A DNA stretch of 64,000 bases from Paracoccaceae bacterium (GCA_014323795.1 JACONK010000037.1:186001-250000); one strand, 5' to 3'; positions 33,199 to 43,034 are shown, counted from the stretch's first letter. Notes: generated by a model not told the origin, from the letters alone. Numbers and translations: made by a program.

Positions 33199-34545
33199 AT
33201 GTTCGGCCCCGCTGCGCCTATACCCATGACAGCCCGAAAATCGCCGCCCTTGAAAGGGGTGGCACGGGTGCCGGGTGACAAATCCGTTTCCCACCGTTCC
33301 TTGATCCTTGGCGCGCTCGCCGTTGGGGAGACGCGGATCTCCGGCCTTTTGGAAGGGCGGGATGTGCTGAATACCGCAGAAGCCATGGCGGCCTTTGGTG
33401 CCGATGTGGTGCAACACGGTGACGGGGAATGGTCAGTGCATGGTGTCGGTACAGGCGGATTTGCGGAACCGGAGGATGTAATCAATTGCGGCAACGCCGG
33501 TACCGGGGTGCGGCTGATCATGGGTGCCATGGCGACATCGCCTGTTGTGGCCACGTTCACAGGTGATGCATCGCTAAGGTCGCGACCTATGGCGCGGATT
33601 ACAGGTCCGTTGGCACTGTTCGGCGCACAGTCTTTTGGCCGATCCGGCGGTCGCCTTCCGCTTACTGTCGTTGGCGCTGACAATCCCTTATCCGTGCGTT
33701 ATGTATCACCCCATGCCAGTGCCCAAATAAAATCCGCCGTCCTCTTTGCCGGGCTGAATGCCCCGGGCGAAACAATTCTGGTTGAAGAGACAAAGACGCG
33801 CGATCATTCCGAACGCATGATGAAAAGTTTTGGTGCCCGGATCGAGACCCGCGAAACACCCGAAGGGTTTGCCGTTCACCTGCAGGGCCAGCCCGAGCTG
33901 AAACCCCGCAACATCACTGTTCCGCGCGATCCCTCTTCCGCCGCGTTTCCCGTCTGTGCGGCATTGATTATTGAAGGGTCGGATATTATTATTCCCGGCA
34001 TCGGGCTAAACCCGACCCGCGCCGGGCTTTTCATCACGCTGCGCGAAATGGGGGCTGACCTGACCTGCGAAAATGAACGCGAAGAAAGCGGCGAACCTGT
34101 CGCCGACCTGCACGTCCGGTCATCAGGCCTGACGGGGATTGAGGTTCCGCCGGACCGGGTGGCCTCGATGATCGACGAATATCCGATACTGTCCGTGGTT
34201 GCCTCTTTCGCCAGCGGGAAAACCATCATGCGCGGCATCAGGGAACTGCGCGTAAAGGAAAGCGACCGGATTGATGCCATGGCCCGCGGGCTGGAAGCGA
34301 ACGGCGTAAGGGTCACGGAAGGCGAGGATTATCTTATCGTTCATGGCCACGATGGCCGTGTACCTGGCGGCGGTACTGCCAAAACCCGCCTTGATCATCG
34401 CATCGCCATGTCATTTCTGTGCCTGGGTTGTGCAGCGGACAAGCCGGTTTCAATCGATGATGGGGGTGCTATTGCAACGTCTTTCCCGATTTTTGAACGT
34501 TTGATGACAGATCTCGGCGCACAAATCACACGGACAAATGCATGA
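33199..34545 (+). CDS. aroA: 3-phosphoshikimate 1-carboxyvinyltransferase
   Basis: [50 protein letters not shown]. Confidence 0.97.
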   Translation: MFGPAAPIPMTARKSPPLKGVARVPGDKSVSHRSLILGALAVGETRISGLLEGRDVLNTAEAMAAFGADVVQHGDGEWSVHGVGTGGFAEPEDVINCGNAGTGVRLIMGAMATSPVVATFTGDASLRSRPMARITGPLALFGAQSFGRSGGRLPLTVVGADNPLSVRYVSPHASAQIKSAVLFAGLNAPGETILVEETKTRDHSERMMKSFGARIETRETPEGFAVHLQGQPELKPRNITVPRDPSSAAFPVCAALIIEGSDIIIPGIGLNPTRAGLFITLREMGADLTCENEREESGEPVADLHVRSSGLTGIEVPPDRVASMIDEYPILSVVASFASGKTIMRGIRELRVKESDRIDAMARGLEANGVRVTEGEDYLIVHGHDGRVPGGGTAKTRLDHRIAMSFLCLGCAADKPVSIDDGGAIATSFPIFERLMTDLGAQITRTNA

Positions 34546-35168
34546 CTTTTATTGTGGCTATCGATGGCCCTGCCGCTGGCGGCAAAGGCACGATTGCGCG
34601 GGCTGTGGCGTCCCGTTTTGGTTTTGCCTATCTGGATACCGGGCTGCTTTACCGTGCCGTTGGCCGCCGGGCCCTGGCAGAACTGGGCCCCGCGCTTGAA
34701 GGTGAATCGGAACTTGTGCGCATCGCGTCCGCAATTACAGAGCCGGATATACACCGTGATGATTTGCGCACGGCGGCTGTTGCCCAGGCCGCTGGCCGCG
34801 TGGCGACGGTGACCGGTGTAAGGGATGCGTTGGTGACGTTTCAAAGGAGATTTGCAGGCCAACAGTGCGGTGCCATTCTGGATGGCAGGGATATCGGCAC
34901 AGTCATTTGCCCTGATGCGGATGTGAAACTGTTTATCACTGCCGATCCGGAAGTTCGCGCCGAACGGCGATTTCAGGAATTGGCAGGGCGGGGCGAAGCT
35001 ACGGATTTCAAAACAGTGCTGGGCGATCTCATCAGGCGGGATACCATGGATGCGGAACGGGATGCGGCACCAATGCGCCCGGCTGACGATGCCATCGTGA
35101 TTGATACCTCTGACCTGTCCATTAAGGAGGCCGTCGCCACTGTAATCGCGCAGATAGAAAAGCAATAA
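34542..35168 (+). CDS. cmk: Cytidylate kinase
   Basis: [36 protein letters not shown]; overlaps aroA stop. Confidence 0.96.
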   Translation: MTFIVAIDGPAAGGKGTIARAVASRFGFAYLDTGLLYRAVGRRALAELGPALEGESELVRIASAITEPDIHRDDLRTAAVAQAAGRVATVTGVRDALVTFQRRFAGQQCGAILDGRDIGTVICPDADVKLFITADPEVRAERRFQELAGRGEATDFKTVLGDLIRRDTMDAERDAAPMRPADDAIVIDTSDLSIKEAVATVIAQIEKQ

Positions 35169-35429
35169 AAAGATCGCTTTTGCAATTTGTTTTCGGGGAC
35201 CGTGTGCCTGTTCGAAATAGCGGGAAATTACAAAATCGGGGGTTTGCCAAAAGGACGCTGATTTTTGCCCGCGCTCCGTGACTCGTGCGCATCCAGGCGC
35301 AAGGCCCTGATCCTGTTTTTGGGTCAGCCGGGGAGTTCCGCGCCGCTTTCGACCGGGGTGTGGCGCGTATCCCCTTGTTTTTCAACCTGGTCTTCAGGCC
35401 GCCCTTGTTCCGCCACAATCAGGCGACCG

Positions 35430-35441
35430 CCCCCCCCCCCC
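35430..35441. repeat. C12 homopolymer tract
   Basis: GACCG-CCCCCCCCCCCC-GGAAG read, 12 consecutive C, about 66 bp upstream of RTX ORF start. Confidence 0.9.
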
Positions 35442-35507
35442 GGAAGAGCAGCCTATACAGGATTTCGGGTGGCGATGGTCGCCACGTGAAATCAGAGGAA
35501 AATACCA

Positions 35508-36084
35508 ATGTCCAAAAACATCAAACTGACCGGGGGCCCCGGCAACGACCGTCCTTATGGCTGGGCTGGTGACGACACGCTGTTGGGTGGTGCCCACGGC
35601 GACCGTCTTTATGGCGGCGCGGGCAACGGCACGCTGGACGGCGGGACGGGCGACGACCTGCTTGTGGGCGGGCGCGGGGCCGACGCTGGGCGGCCGGGCC
35701 GCCGCCATTCCACCCCTCCTGCTTGTGGGCGGGCGCGGGGCCGACAGTTTCGTGTTCAGACCCGGTGACGGCCATGACCGCATACGCGGCTTTGACCCGG
35801 AGCGCGACAAGATCGTCTTTGGAGATTTAATCGTAACAGAGGCCGACCTGCCGGAGGTGTTCCGTATTCTGACAGGGAGCGCGGACGGCGCGGAACCACT
35901 GGTGTATGACGGCCCTCGCGGCGTCACAATCCATTATGGCCACGCCCTGAAGGATTTTCTGGACGCAAAATCCTCGCCTGAAAACCAAAATTCTCTACTT
36001 GAATATGGTGACCCCAGCGGCGACAAGGTGATTCTGCTCGGCCTGACAGCCGCCGATCTCACGCTGGACATGTTTGCCGCATAG
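35508..36084 (+). pseudogene. RTX (GGxGxDxxx) calcium-binding repeat protein, frame-disrupted by a 61-bp insertion
   Basis: Frame 1: [59 protein letters not shown]; continues +1 shifted: [37 protein letters not shown] to 36084; SD AGAGGAA before ATG. Confidence 0.85.
35657..35745. repeat. 28-bp perfect direct repeats (35657-35684, 35718-35745) flanking 33 bp with a GGCGGCC-G-GGCCGCC hairpin
   Basis: CCTGCTTGTGGGCGGGCGCGGGGCCGAC occurs twice at 61-bp offset. Confidence 0.97.
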
Positions 36085-36539
36085 CCTGACAGGATGACGG
36101 AACGGACTGCCCCCGCCATACAGGGCAGACCCGGCGGGGGCGGCTATCTATCCATGGTCGCCCCCGCGCCGTGCCGGGCACACGCACAGACGGCCTGCTG
36201 GTGACACAATGCCGAACGCTGGAACTGTGGAACCCGGCGATGACCGGGATCATGCCGGGCCCTGAGCAGAGAATAGGGCGCGAGATGTGGCGCATGGCAG
36301 GCACCAGGGGGATATGCGGGCCGGGCGGGATGACGGCCCCCGCAAATGCGGCTGCGCAGGCCACTATCCGGACCGCACCGGGGGGGAAATGATGCCCGGA
36401 TCCCGGAAAACAGCCCACAGGGCAACGCAGGCCCCTGTTCGGTAGTCCGGGAGAGGCCCATGAAAGGCCCGGATCGCGCTGAATAATGAGTTCCGAAGCC
36501 CTGTCCGGCGATTCCTGACGGATACATCTCCGGCCCGGT

Positions 36540-36825
36540 TTTCAGATGCCGCCTTGTCGACGAAACCTTGCCTTGCACTTCGGCTGCTGACACGATTTAT
36601 GCCGGTTATTCGGAGTACGTGGGGTACAGGACCGGTGATATTGCAGGTGCGGGTGATGTGATACGCTGCACGGCTGTGGCGGGCACACCAGTGTGGCGGC
36701 ACGCGGCTTGCCGCGGGACTTGGGAAAAAGGGTTTCAGGACGCGCCATCCGCCTATCTGTCAGCCGGCACAGACCAGGCATGGTCACCGCATGTTTTTCC
36801 AATCCATGAAACACGCTGGCACCGC
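36540..36825 (-). mobile_element. Degenerate IS5-family transposase N-terminal remnant
   Basis: Minus strand LCRLTDRRMARPETLFPKSRGKPRA followed by frameshifted sequence; same end sequence (CCAGCGTGTTTCATGGATTGG) as the 2.5-kb copy (CCAGCGTGATTCATGGCTTGG). Confidence 0.65.
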
Positions 36826-37280
36826 AAAAATCAACCGCAGTCATGCAGTGAACTCAGCCTCGATACACGGACATAAAAATCGTCCGACAGCTCCGGCGGG
36901 CAGGCGGCCTCAAGTTGGAAAGAACATGTCAAGATTGCCCTGACATGGGTCAAACGGGATAAACTGACAGAAGCCGGATTTATCTTCGCCGAAACCGAAA
37001 TCGATCTGGCGTGGCCGGGGCGGAAAGCCTTTCGGCTTTGAACTGACCGGAAACGTGGCTGAAGGCACAGGCGGCAGGGGACAATTGCGGAAGTTTCCCG
37101 TTCCTGAAACAGGCAAACCGCAATCAGCCTGTTTCGCAAACGGAACCGGATGTTTTCTGTCTTGACTTTGCCTTGCCCGCGCAATAGGTGTATGCAATAG
37201 TATACAATTGATTCTGCGCCTTGGACCGGATACGTTGCAGGGTGCCCGCCATGAATCCTGCCCGTCCAAGGAGGCCCGCC

Positions 37281-39971
37281 ATGACTGTAACCGTCGGACA
37301 AGACAGCACCAACACCCGCACCACACTCACTGTCGGGGATCGGTCAATAGACTATTATTCAATCCCCGCCGCTGAGGCGGCAGGCCTGGGCCCCTTCGAG
37401 AACCTTCCCGCAAGCCTTAAGGTTGTGCTTGAAAACCTGCTGCGGTTCGAAGATGGCGGGCGTACCGTGTCTGCGGATGATATAAGGGCCTTTGCCGAAT
37501 GGGGGCAGAACGGGGGCAGAAATCCGCGCGAAATCGCCTATCGCCCCGCCCGTGTGCTGATGCAGGATTTTACTGGCGTACCCGCTGTTGTTGATCTTGC
37601 TGCCATGCGTGACGGGATCATGGCACTTGGCGGTGATCCGCAAAAGATCAACCCGCTTACCCCGGTGGATTTGGTGATCGATCATTCCGTCATGATTGAT
37701 GAATTTGGTAGCCCGCGTGCGTTTCGGGTGAATGTGGACCGGGAATACGAACGGAATATGGAACGTTATACCTTCCTCAAATGGGGTCAGTCCGCGTTTA
37801 AAAACTTTCGCGTGGTGCCGCCCGGCACGGGTATTTGTCATCAGGTAAACCTTGAATACCTGTCCCGGACAATCTGGATGGATCAGGATCAGAACGGCAC
37901 CGTAATCGCTTACCCGGATACCCTGGTGGGCACCGACAGCCATACGACGATGGTCAACGGTGCTGCCGTGCTCGGCTGGGGTGTCGGCGGGATAGAGGCA
38001 GAGGCGGCCATGCTCGGCCAGCCGATTTCCATGCTGATACCGGAGGTGATCGGCTTTGAACTGACCGGAAAAATGGTTGAAGGCACAACCGGCACAGACC
38101 TCGTTCTCAAGGTGGTGAAACTGCTGCGCGAAAAAGGCGTCGTCGGCAAATTTGTGGAATTTTTCGGTACTGGCCTGGATAATCTGCCGCTTGCCGACCG
38201 GGCGACTATAGCGAACATGGCCCCTGAATACGGGGCGACCTGCGGGTTCTTTCCCATCGACGGCGAAACGCTGCGCTATCTGCGTATCACGGGCCGGGAA
38301 GAAGACTGTATCACGCTTGTTGAAGCCTACGCCAAAGCCAACGGTTTATGGAGGGGGGCGGACTATGCACCGATCTACACAGATACGCTGCACCTTGACA
38401 TGGGCACCATCGTACCCGCCATTTCCGGCCCCAAACGCCCCCAGGATCTCGTTCCGCTGACGGCGGCAAAGCAGGCGTTCCGCAAACAGATGAAGGACAC
38501 TTTCAAACGTCCCATAGGCAAAAAAATCCCGGTTGCGGGCGAAGACTACAGTATGGAATCGGGCAAGGTTGTGATCGCTTCCATCACGTCCTGCACCAAT
38601 ACCTCCAACCCTTCCGTAATGATCGGGGCCGGGCTGGTTGCGCGTAAAGCCAATGCGTTGGGTTTGACCCGCAAGCCCTGGGTGAAAACCTCCCTGGCAC
38701 CGGGTTCTCAGGTGGTGTCCGCCTATCTGGAGGCGGCCGGGCTACAGGATGATCTTGATGCCATCGGTTTCAACCTTGTGGGTTACGGCTGCACCACATG
38801 TATCGGCAACTCCGGCCCGCTGCAGAAGGAAATCAGCGCGGCCATCGCGGAAGGTGACCTGGTCGCCGCTGCCGTGCTTTCCGGTAACCGCAACTTCGAA
38901 GGGCGCATCAGCCCCGACGTGCGGGCAAACTACCTGGCCTCCCCGCCGTTGGTGGTGGCCTATGCGCTGGCCGGCACCATGGACATTGACCTGGCCAAAG
39001 ACCCGATCGCGCAAACGCCGGGGGGCAGGGATGTTTGCCTGAAAGATATCTGGCCTGACCCGGCGGAAATCGAGGCCCTTGTTGAAAAAACCGTCACCCG
39101 CGCCGCGTTTCGGGAAAAATACGCCCAGGTTTTTACCGGGGACGGGAAATGGCAGGCGGTCAGTGTGCCGGAACAGGAAACCTACGATTGGCCCGCCGGC
39201 TCCACCTATATCCGGAATCCGCCTTACTTCCGGGATATGACGATGGAAACCAAAGAAATCGAAGATATCACCGGTGCCCGGATTATAGCGATCCTGGGCG
39301 ATATGATCACCACGGATCACATATCACCCGCCGGGTCTTTCAGGGAAACCACCCCGGCGGGCCGCTACCTGACCGCCCGCCAGGTTCCGCTGCGCGAATT
39401 CAACTCCTACGGCGCACGCCGCGGCAACCACGAAATCATGATGCGCGGCACCTTCGCCAATATCCGCATCAGGAACGAAATGCTCGATGGCGTGGAAGGC
39501 GGCTACACACGCGGCCCGGACGGGCAGCAGACCTCAATTTATGAAGCCTGCATGGCCTGGCAGGCGCGGGGCATCCCCCTGGTCGTCTTTGGCGGGGCGC
39601 AATACGGTGCCGGCTCTTCCCGCGACTGGGCGGCCAAGGGCACCGCCCTGCTGGGCGTGAAGGCCGTGATCGCGGAAAGCTTTGAACGCATCCACCGCGC
39701 CAACCTTGTGGGCATGGGTGTGATCCCCCTTGAATTCACTGGCGGGGATACCCGCAAAACCCTGGGGCTGCGGGGCGATGAACAGGTAGATATTTTCGGC
39801 CTGAACCGGGTGCGCCCCTTGCAGCAGGTGCCGTGCCGGATAACGCGCGCAAACGGCGCGGTTGTGGAAATCACGCTCAGGTGCCGGATCGATACCGCGG
39901 TTGAGCTCGAATACATTGAAAACGGCGGGGTGCTTCAATACGTGCTGCGCAATCTGGCAAAAGCGGCCTAA
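37281..39971 (+). CDS. acnA: Aconitate hydratase A
   Basis: Long aconitase with VGTDSHTTMVNGAAVLGWGVGGIEAEAAMLGQP, SCTNTSNPSVM, GAGSSRDWAAKG. Confidence 0.98.
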   Translation: MTVTVGQDSTNTRTTLTVGDRSIDYYSIPAAEAAGLGPFENLPASLKVVLENLLRFEDGGRTVSADDIRAFAEWGQNGGRNPREIAYRPARVLMQDFTGVPAVVDLAAMRDGIMALGGDPQKINPLTPVDLVIDHSVMIDEFGSPRAFRVNVDREYERNMERYTFLKWGQSAFKNFRVVPPGTGICHQVNLEYLSRTIWMDQDQNGTVIAYPDTLVGTDSHTTMVNGAAVLGWGVGGIEAEAAMLGQPISMLIPEVIGFELTGKMVEGTTGTDLVLKVVKLLREKGVVGKFVEFFGTGLDNLPLADRATIANMAPEYGATCGFFPIDGETLRYLRITGREEDCITLVEAYAKANGLWRGADYAPIYTDTLHLDMGTIVPAISGPKRPQDLVPLTAAKQAFRKQMKDTFKRPIGKKIPVAGEDYSMESGKVVIASITSCTNTSNPSVMIGAGLVARKANALGLTRKPWVKTSLAPGSQVVSAYLEAAGLQDDLDAIGFNLVGYGCTTCIGNSGPLQKEISAAIAEGDLVAAAVLSGNRNFEGRISPDVRANYLASPPLVVAYALAGTMDIDLAKDPIAQTPGGRDVCLKDIWPDPAEIEALVEKTVTRAAFREKYAQVFTGDGKWQAVSVPEQETYDWPAGSTYIRNPPYFRDMTMETKEIEDITGARIIAILGDMITTDHISPAGSFRETTPAGRYLTARQVPLREFNSYGARRGNHEIMMRGTFANIRIRNEMLDGVEGGYTRGPDGQQTSIYEACMAWQARGIPLVVFGGAQYGAGSSRDWAAKGTALLGVKAVIAESFERIHRANLVGMGVIPLEFTGGDTRKTLGLRGDEQVDIFGLNRVRPLQQVPCRITRANGAVVEITLRCRIDTAVELEYIENGGVLQYVLRNLAKAA

Positions 39972-40175
39972 GGCCCCGCCCCGGCCCTGTGGCCCCGGCA
40001 CTGTCAGCCAGCCACCGCCAAAACTGCCATTTGGGCCGGGAGGCGTGTCATAAAAACCCTGGCCCGCCCCGGTGCCCAAAGAAGTGTGCCGCGTCATCGG
40101 CATCGGCTGGCCATTGCCGCAGAACCTGCCTGTTCCGGCTACCAGTCGCTGCTGGTTCGATGCGGATCATAAAGA

Positions 40176-41489
40176 TTACTGCCTACATATTTCATTGTCT
40201 TGCAGCAGGCTAATCACCTTATTATATGAAGCAATATTTTCGTCTTTAATATTGTGCCCGAAGGAGGGAGTGTGCGCCGCTTCTTCTTCTTTTTGTAACG
40301 TTTTATTCGCAATATCAAGTGCCTTCTCGCCGTCGTGGTTTTTCACGTTGACGTTCACTCCTTTATCGCATAGCCCACTCACTATTCCGTCTTCGCCTTC
40401 CTGCGCCGCCCGGTGAAGCGGCGTATTGCCTTCTCTGTCTTGCAGGTTTAAACTCGCATCATCTGCATTGATCAAAATCTTCGCTGTCTCGTCGTGACCC
40501 CAATGTATCGCCCGGTGAAGCGGCGTATTGCCTTCGTGGTTTTGCGCGTTGACGTCCGCTTTTTCAGCGAGCAGCTTCTTTACTATTCCGTCGTTGCCTT
40601 TCTGCGCCGCCCGGTGAAGCGGCGTATTGCCGTTTATGTTTTGCAGGTTTAAACTGCTGGAGAAAAGTCTCACAGATCGGCTTGCCGCAAATCGGCTTGC
40701 CTCGGCATCGGGACGTTTATCGATCAAAATCTTCGCTGTCTCGTCGTGACCCCAATCTATCGCCCAGTGAAGCGGCGTATTGCCTTCTCTGTCTTGCGGG
40801 CTTACATGCGCATCGTTCTCGATCAAAGCTTTCACTATTCCGTTTTTGCCTATCGACACCGCCCAGTGAAGCGGCGTCTTTTGGTTTTTATCTGTCACGT
40901 TGACATCCGCACCTTTTTCTATCAAAGCTTTCGCGCCCTCAGCGTGGCCTTCATATGCCGCCGTGTGAAGCGGTGAATAGCCGGGATAGTCGCCGCCGTA
41001 CCGCGCGTTGATATCCGCGCCGTGATAGATCAATTTCTTCACGAAATCAGAGCTGCATTTCGCGTATATCGCCAGGTGAAGCAGCGTCTTTCCGTTACCG
41101 GCCCGTGTGTTGATATCCGCGGCTGGTGCGATCAGGCTCATTTCTTGCTTGTTTTCTTCTATTTCTTGCTTTTCTTTTGCTTTTTCTCCTTCTTCTGTGC
41201 ATTCCTCCTCAATATATTTGTGAAACGATGCCGGGATGATATTTTTGTTTTGCGTTTTGTTTTGCGCTGCCAACAAATAATTTTCGAATGTGTTCAGTTT
41301 CTCTTCGAATTCTTTCTGTTGTTCCTTGAATTCTCTCAGTGAGTACTGAAAATCTGTTAGTTGTTCGTAGATAAGCAAAGGAACCGCCACTAAAATACCT
41401 GCAAAAATACCCGGAGCAAACCTTTGAGCAAACCTTTTGATATCCTTATACCCGGCACCTGCAGTCTCATCGTTTCCCATAATCTCCAT
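40176..41489 (-). CDS. Ankyrin-repeat protein with N-terminal TM segment and coiled coil
   Basis: FAPGIFAGILVAVPLLIYEQL hydrophobic segment, charged coiled coil, then about 8 ANK units (GNTPLHxAxxxGHDETAKILI). Confidence 0.92.
   Translation of the reverse strand: MEIMGNDETAGAGYKDIKRFAQRFAPGIFAGILVAVPLLIYEQLTDFQYSLREFKEQQKEFEEKLNTFENYLLAAQNKTQNKNIIPASFHKYIEEECTEEGEKAKEKQEIEENKQEMSLIAPAADINTRAGNGKTLLHLAIYAKCSSDFVKKLIYHGADINARYGGDYPGYSPLHTAAYEGHAEGAKALIEKGADVNVTDKNQKTPLHWAVSIGKNGIVKALIENDAHVSPQDREGNTPLHWAIDWGHDETAKILIDKRPDAEASRFAASRSVRLFSSSLNLQNINGNTPLHRAAQKGNDGIVKKLLAEKADVNAQNHEGNTPLHRAIHWGHDETAKILINADDASLNLQDREGNTPLHRAAQEGEDGIVSGLCDKGVNVNVKNHDGEKALDIANKTLQKEEEAAHTPSFGHNIKDENIASYNKVISLLQDNEICRQ
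40408..40631 (-). repeat. Near-identical DNA repeats encoding ankyrin units
   Basis: GCCCGGTGAAGCGGCGTATTGCC occurs exactly at 40408-40430, 40510-40532 and 40609-40631 (spacing 102 and 99 bp); variants further on. Confidence 0.9.
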
Positions 41490-41671
41490 CCTTCCTCTTT
41501 TGGCAGGCTGGTCTTTATGCCTGCGCCCCTTTGGTTAAAGGTCTGTCCGGATATTGCACAGCCCCGGGAAGAAGCGGTAGCCTCTGATGGAAGAGAGATA
41601 GCCCCCCCCCTTTAATCAAGGCCTGTTTCCATCTTTTTGCATTTTTTCGCCGCCACAGTCGCACCCGCCGG

Positions 41672-42301
41672 TCAGGGGGCGTTCGCACGGGCAACCCCGA
41701 TCATGGCATCGCGGGTAACAAGGTCGGCCAAGGCGGCGGTGTCCATCCCGCCGGTGCCTGCCGGGCGTTCCGGAATCACGATGTAGCGCAGGTCCGCCGT
41801 TGAATCGTGCACCCGGACCGTGATGTCATCGCCCAGGTGCAGCCCGAATTCCGCCAGAACCCTGCGCGGCTCCCGGACCAGGCGGGACCGATAGGCGCGC
41901 TGCTTATACCAGTCCGGCGGCAGGCCCAGCAGGTTGCGCGGATAGCAGGAACAAAGTGTGCAAACGATAACGTTGTGCACCTGTGGCGTGTTTTCCATGG
42001 CCACCAGCTCCATGGCACCCGCATCATAGCCCATTTCACGGATCGCTTCGGTACCGTTCGCAAGCAGATGCCTGCGAAACCCCGGGTCTGTCCAGGCCCG
42101 TGCCACCACCTGCGCCCCCGCGGCGGGGGAGCGGGCATCCATGGCCGCAATCGCTGCATTGATTTCATCCGCCGTCAGAATGCCCTTTTCAATCAGCAGC
42201 TCCCGCATGGCAATTTCCATGCACTGAAACCGCGTAAGCGGTCCGTCCTGGTCTGCGCGGCAAGGGTGGCCGTGACCGGGGCTGTGGCGGCTACGGGGCA
42301 T
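41672..42301 (-). CDS. Nitrile hydratase alpha-like / thiocyanate hydrolase gamma-like catalytic subunit
   Basis: VIVCTLCSCYPRNLLGLPPDWYK metal-claw motif; ATG overlaps upstream ORF end by 11 nt. Confidence 0.92.
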   Translation of the reverse strand: MPRSRHSPGHGHPCRADQDGPLTRFQCMEIAMRELLIEKGILTADEINAAIAAMDARSPAAGAQVVARAWTDPGFRRHLLANGTEAIREMGYDAGAMELVAMENTPQVHNVIVCTLCSCYPRNLLGLPPDWYKQRAYRSRLVREPRRVLAEFGLHLGDDITVRVHDSTADLRYIVIPERPAGTGGMDTAALADLVTRDAMIGVARANAP

Positions 42302-42569
42302 CGGCGGGCTCCAGCCAGTGGTCGTATATTTCAGCGTCCAGCGTATCGTTCGGGTTTTCTGCCCCCGGCCCCCAGATCTCTGCCATGGTAAAGCGAACGC
42401 GCAGGTTCTGTTTCATGTCCGGGGGAACCATATAGGCCCGCTGTTCCGGGTTTTCGCAGGGGCCAACCACCCGTTCGATCACGCCGGTTTTGCCGCGCAG
42501 GTAGCCCGGCGTACGGATATGCCCCGGCGGGAACATGCGTTTGACCCGAACCCGCTGGCCGACGTTCAT
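42291..42569 (-). CDS. Nitrile hydratase beta C-terminal-domain-like subunit (separate ORF)
   Basis: MNVGQRVRVKRMFPPGHIRTPGYLRGKTGVIERV...DTLDAEIYDHWLEP; GGAGG-type SD; ATGA overlap with upstream ORF. Confidence 0.88.
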   Translation of the reverse strand: MNVGQRVRVKRMFPPGHIRTPGYLRGKTGVIERVVGPCENPEQRAYMVPPDMKQNLRVRFTMAEIWGPGAENPNDTLDAEIYDHWLEPADAP

Positions 42570-42910
42570 CCGCCACCTCCGGTGCAATCACCATAGGTGG
42601 AACCGCGCGCCTCCACCTGCGCCATTTTTTCGGCAATATCCTGTATGCTGTAGGCCCCCGCTTCCAGAAGGTTCTGGTTCACCGCCTGAACCCAGCGTTC
42701 ATAATAGGTCTGCGTCTCAAACGCCTCCGGCCCCAGATCTTCCAGAACACGCCGCAACCCGTCAACCGTGAAATACCCCTTGCCCGAAGTCAGAAGAAGC
42801 AGCGCATCCACCCGCTTTTCCCAAAGGGCATAGTCATGTTCGTCCATGTCAATCTGCCCCGCCGGGTCACCGCCCATGTCGTGCCAGCGTTTGATATGAT
42901 CCGTCGTCAT
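42566..42910 (-). CDS. Nitrile hydratase beta N-terminal-domain-like subunit (separate ORF)
   Basis: MTTDHIKRWHDMGG...EHDYALWEKRVDALLLLTSGKGYFTVDGLRRVLEDLGPEAFETQTYYERWVQAVNQNLLEAG. Confidence 0.85.
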   Translation of the reverse strand: MTTDHIKRWHDMGGDPAGQIDMDEHDYALWEKRVDALLLLTSGKGYFTVDGLRRVLEDLGPEAFETQTYYERWVQAVNQNLLEAGAYSIQDIAEKMAQVEARGSTYGDCTGGGG

Positions 42911-43034
42911 GGGAAAAGGCTTAGGGAAAATCCCGCGCCCGGACAAGCCACTAATCGTCCGCATCCTGTGCCCGTGTGCGCACTTTCCCGGGCAGGGTTT
43001 CGTATTAATCTGACAAATTGCGAATTATACCGGT

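Noticed and set aside
35285-35335. Weak similarity between sequences upstream of the RTX genes (35285-35335 and 62185-62222)
   Set aside because: Short, gapped and hairpin-like; could be terminator resemblance rather than a shared element
42291-42569. Possibility that the split NHase beta gene is a sequencing frameshift
   Set aside because: ATGA stop/start overlap, GGAGG-type SD, and a parallel overlap with the alpha ORF favour true separate genes
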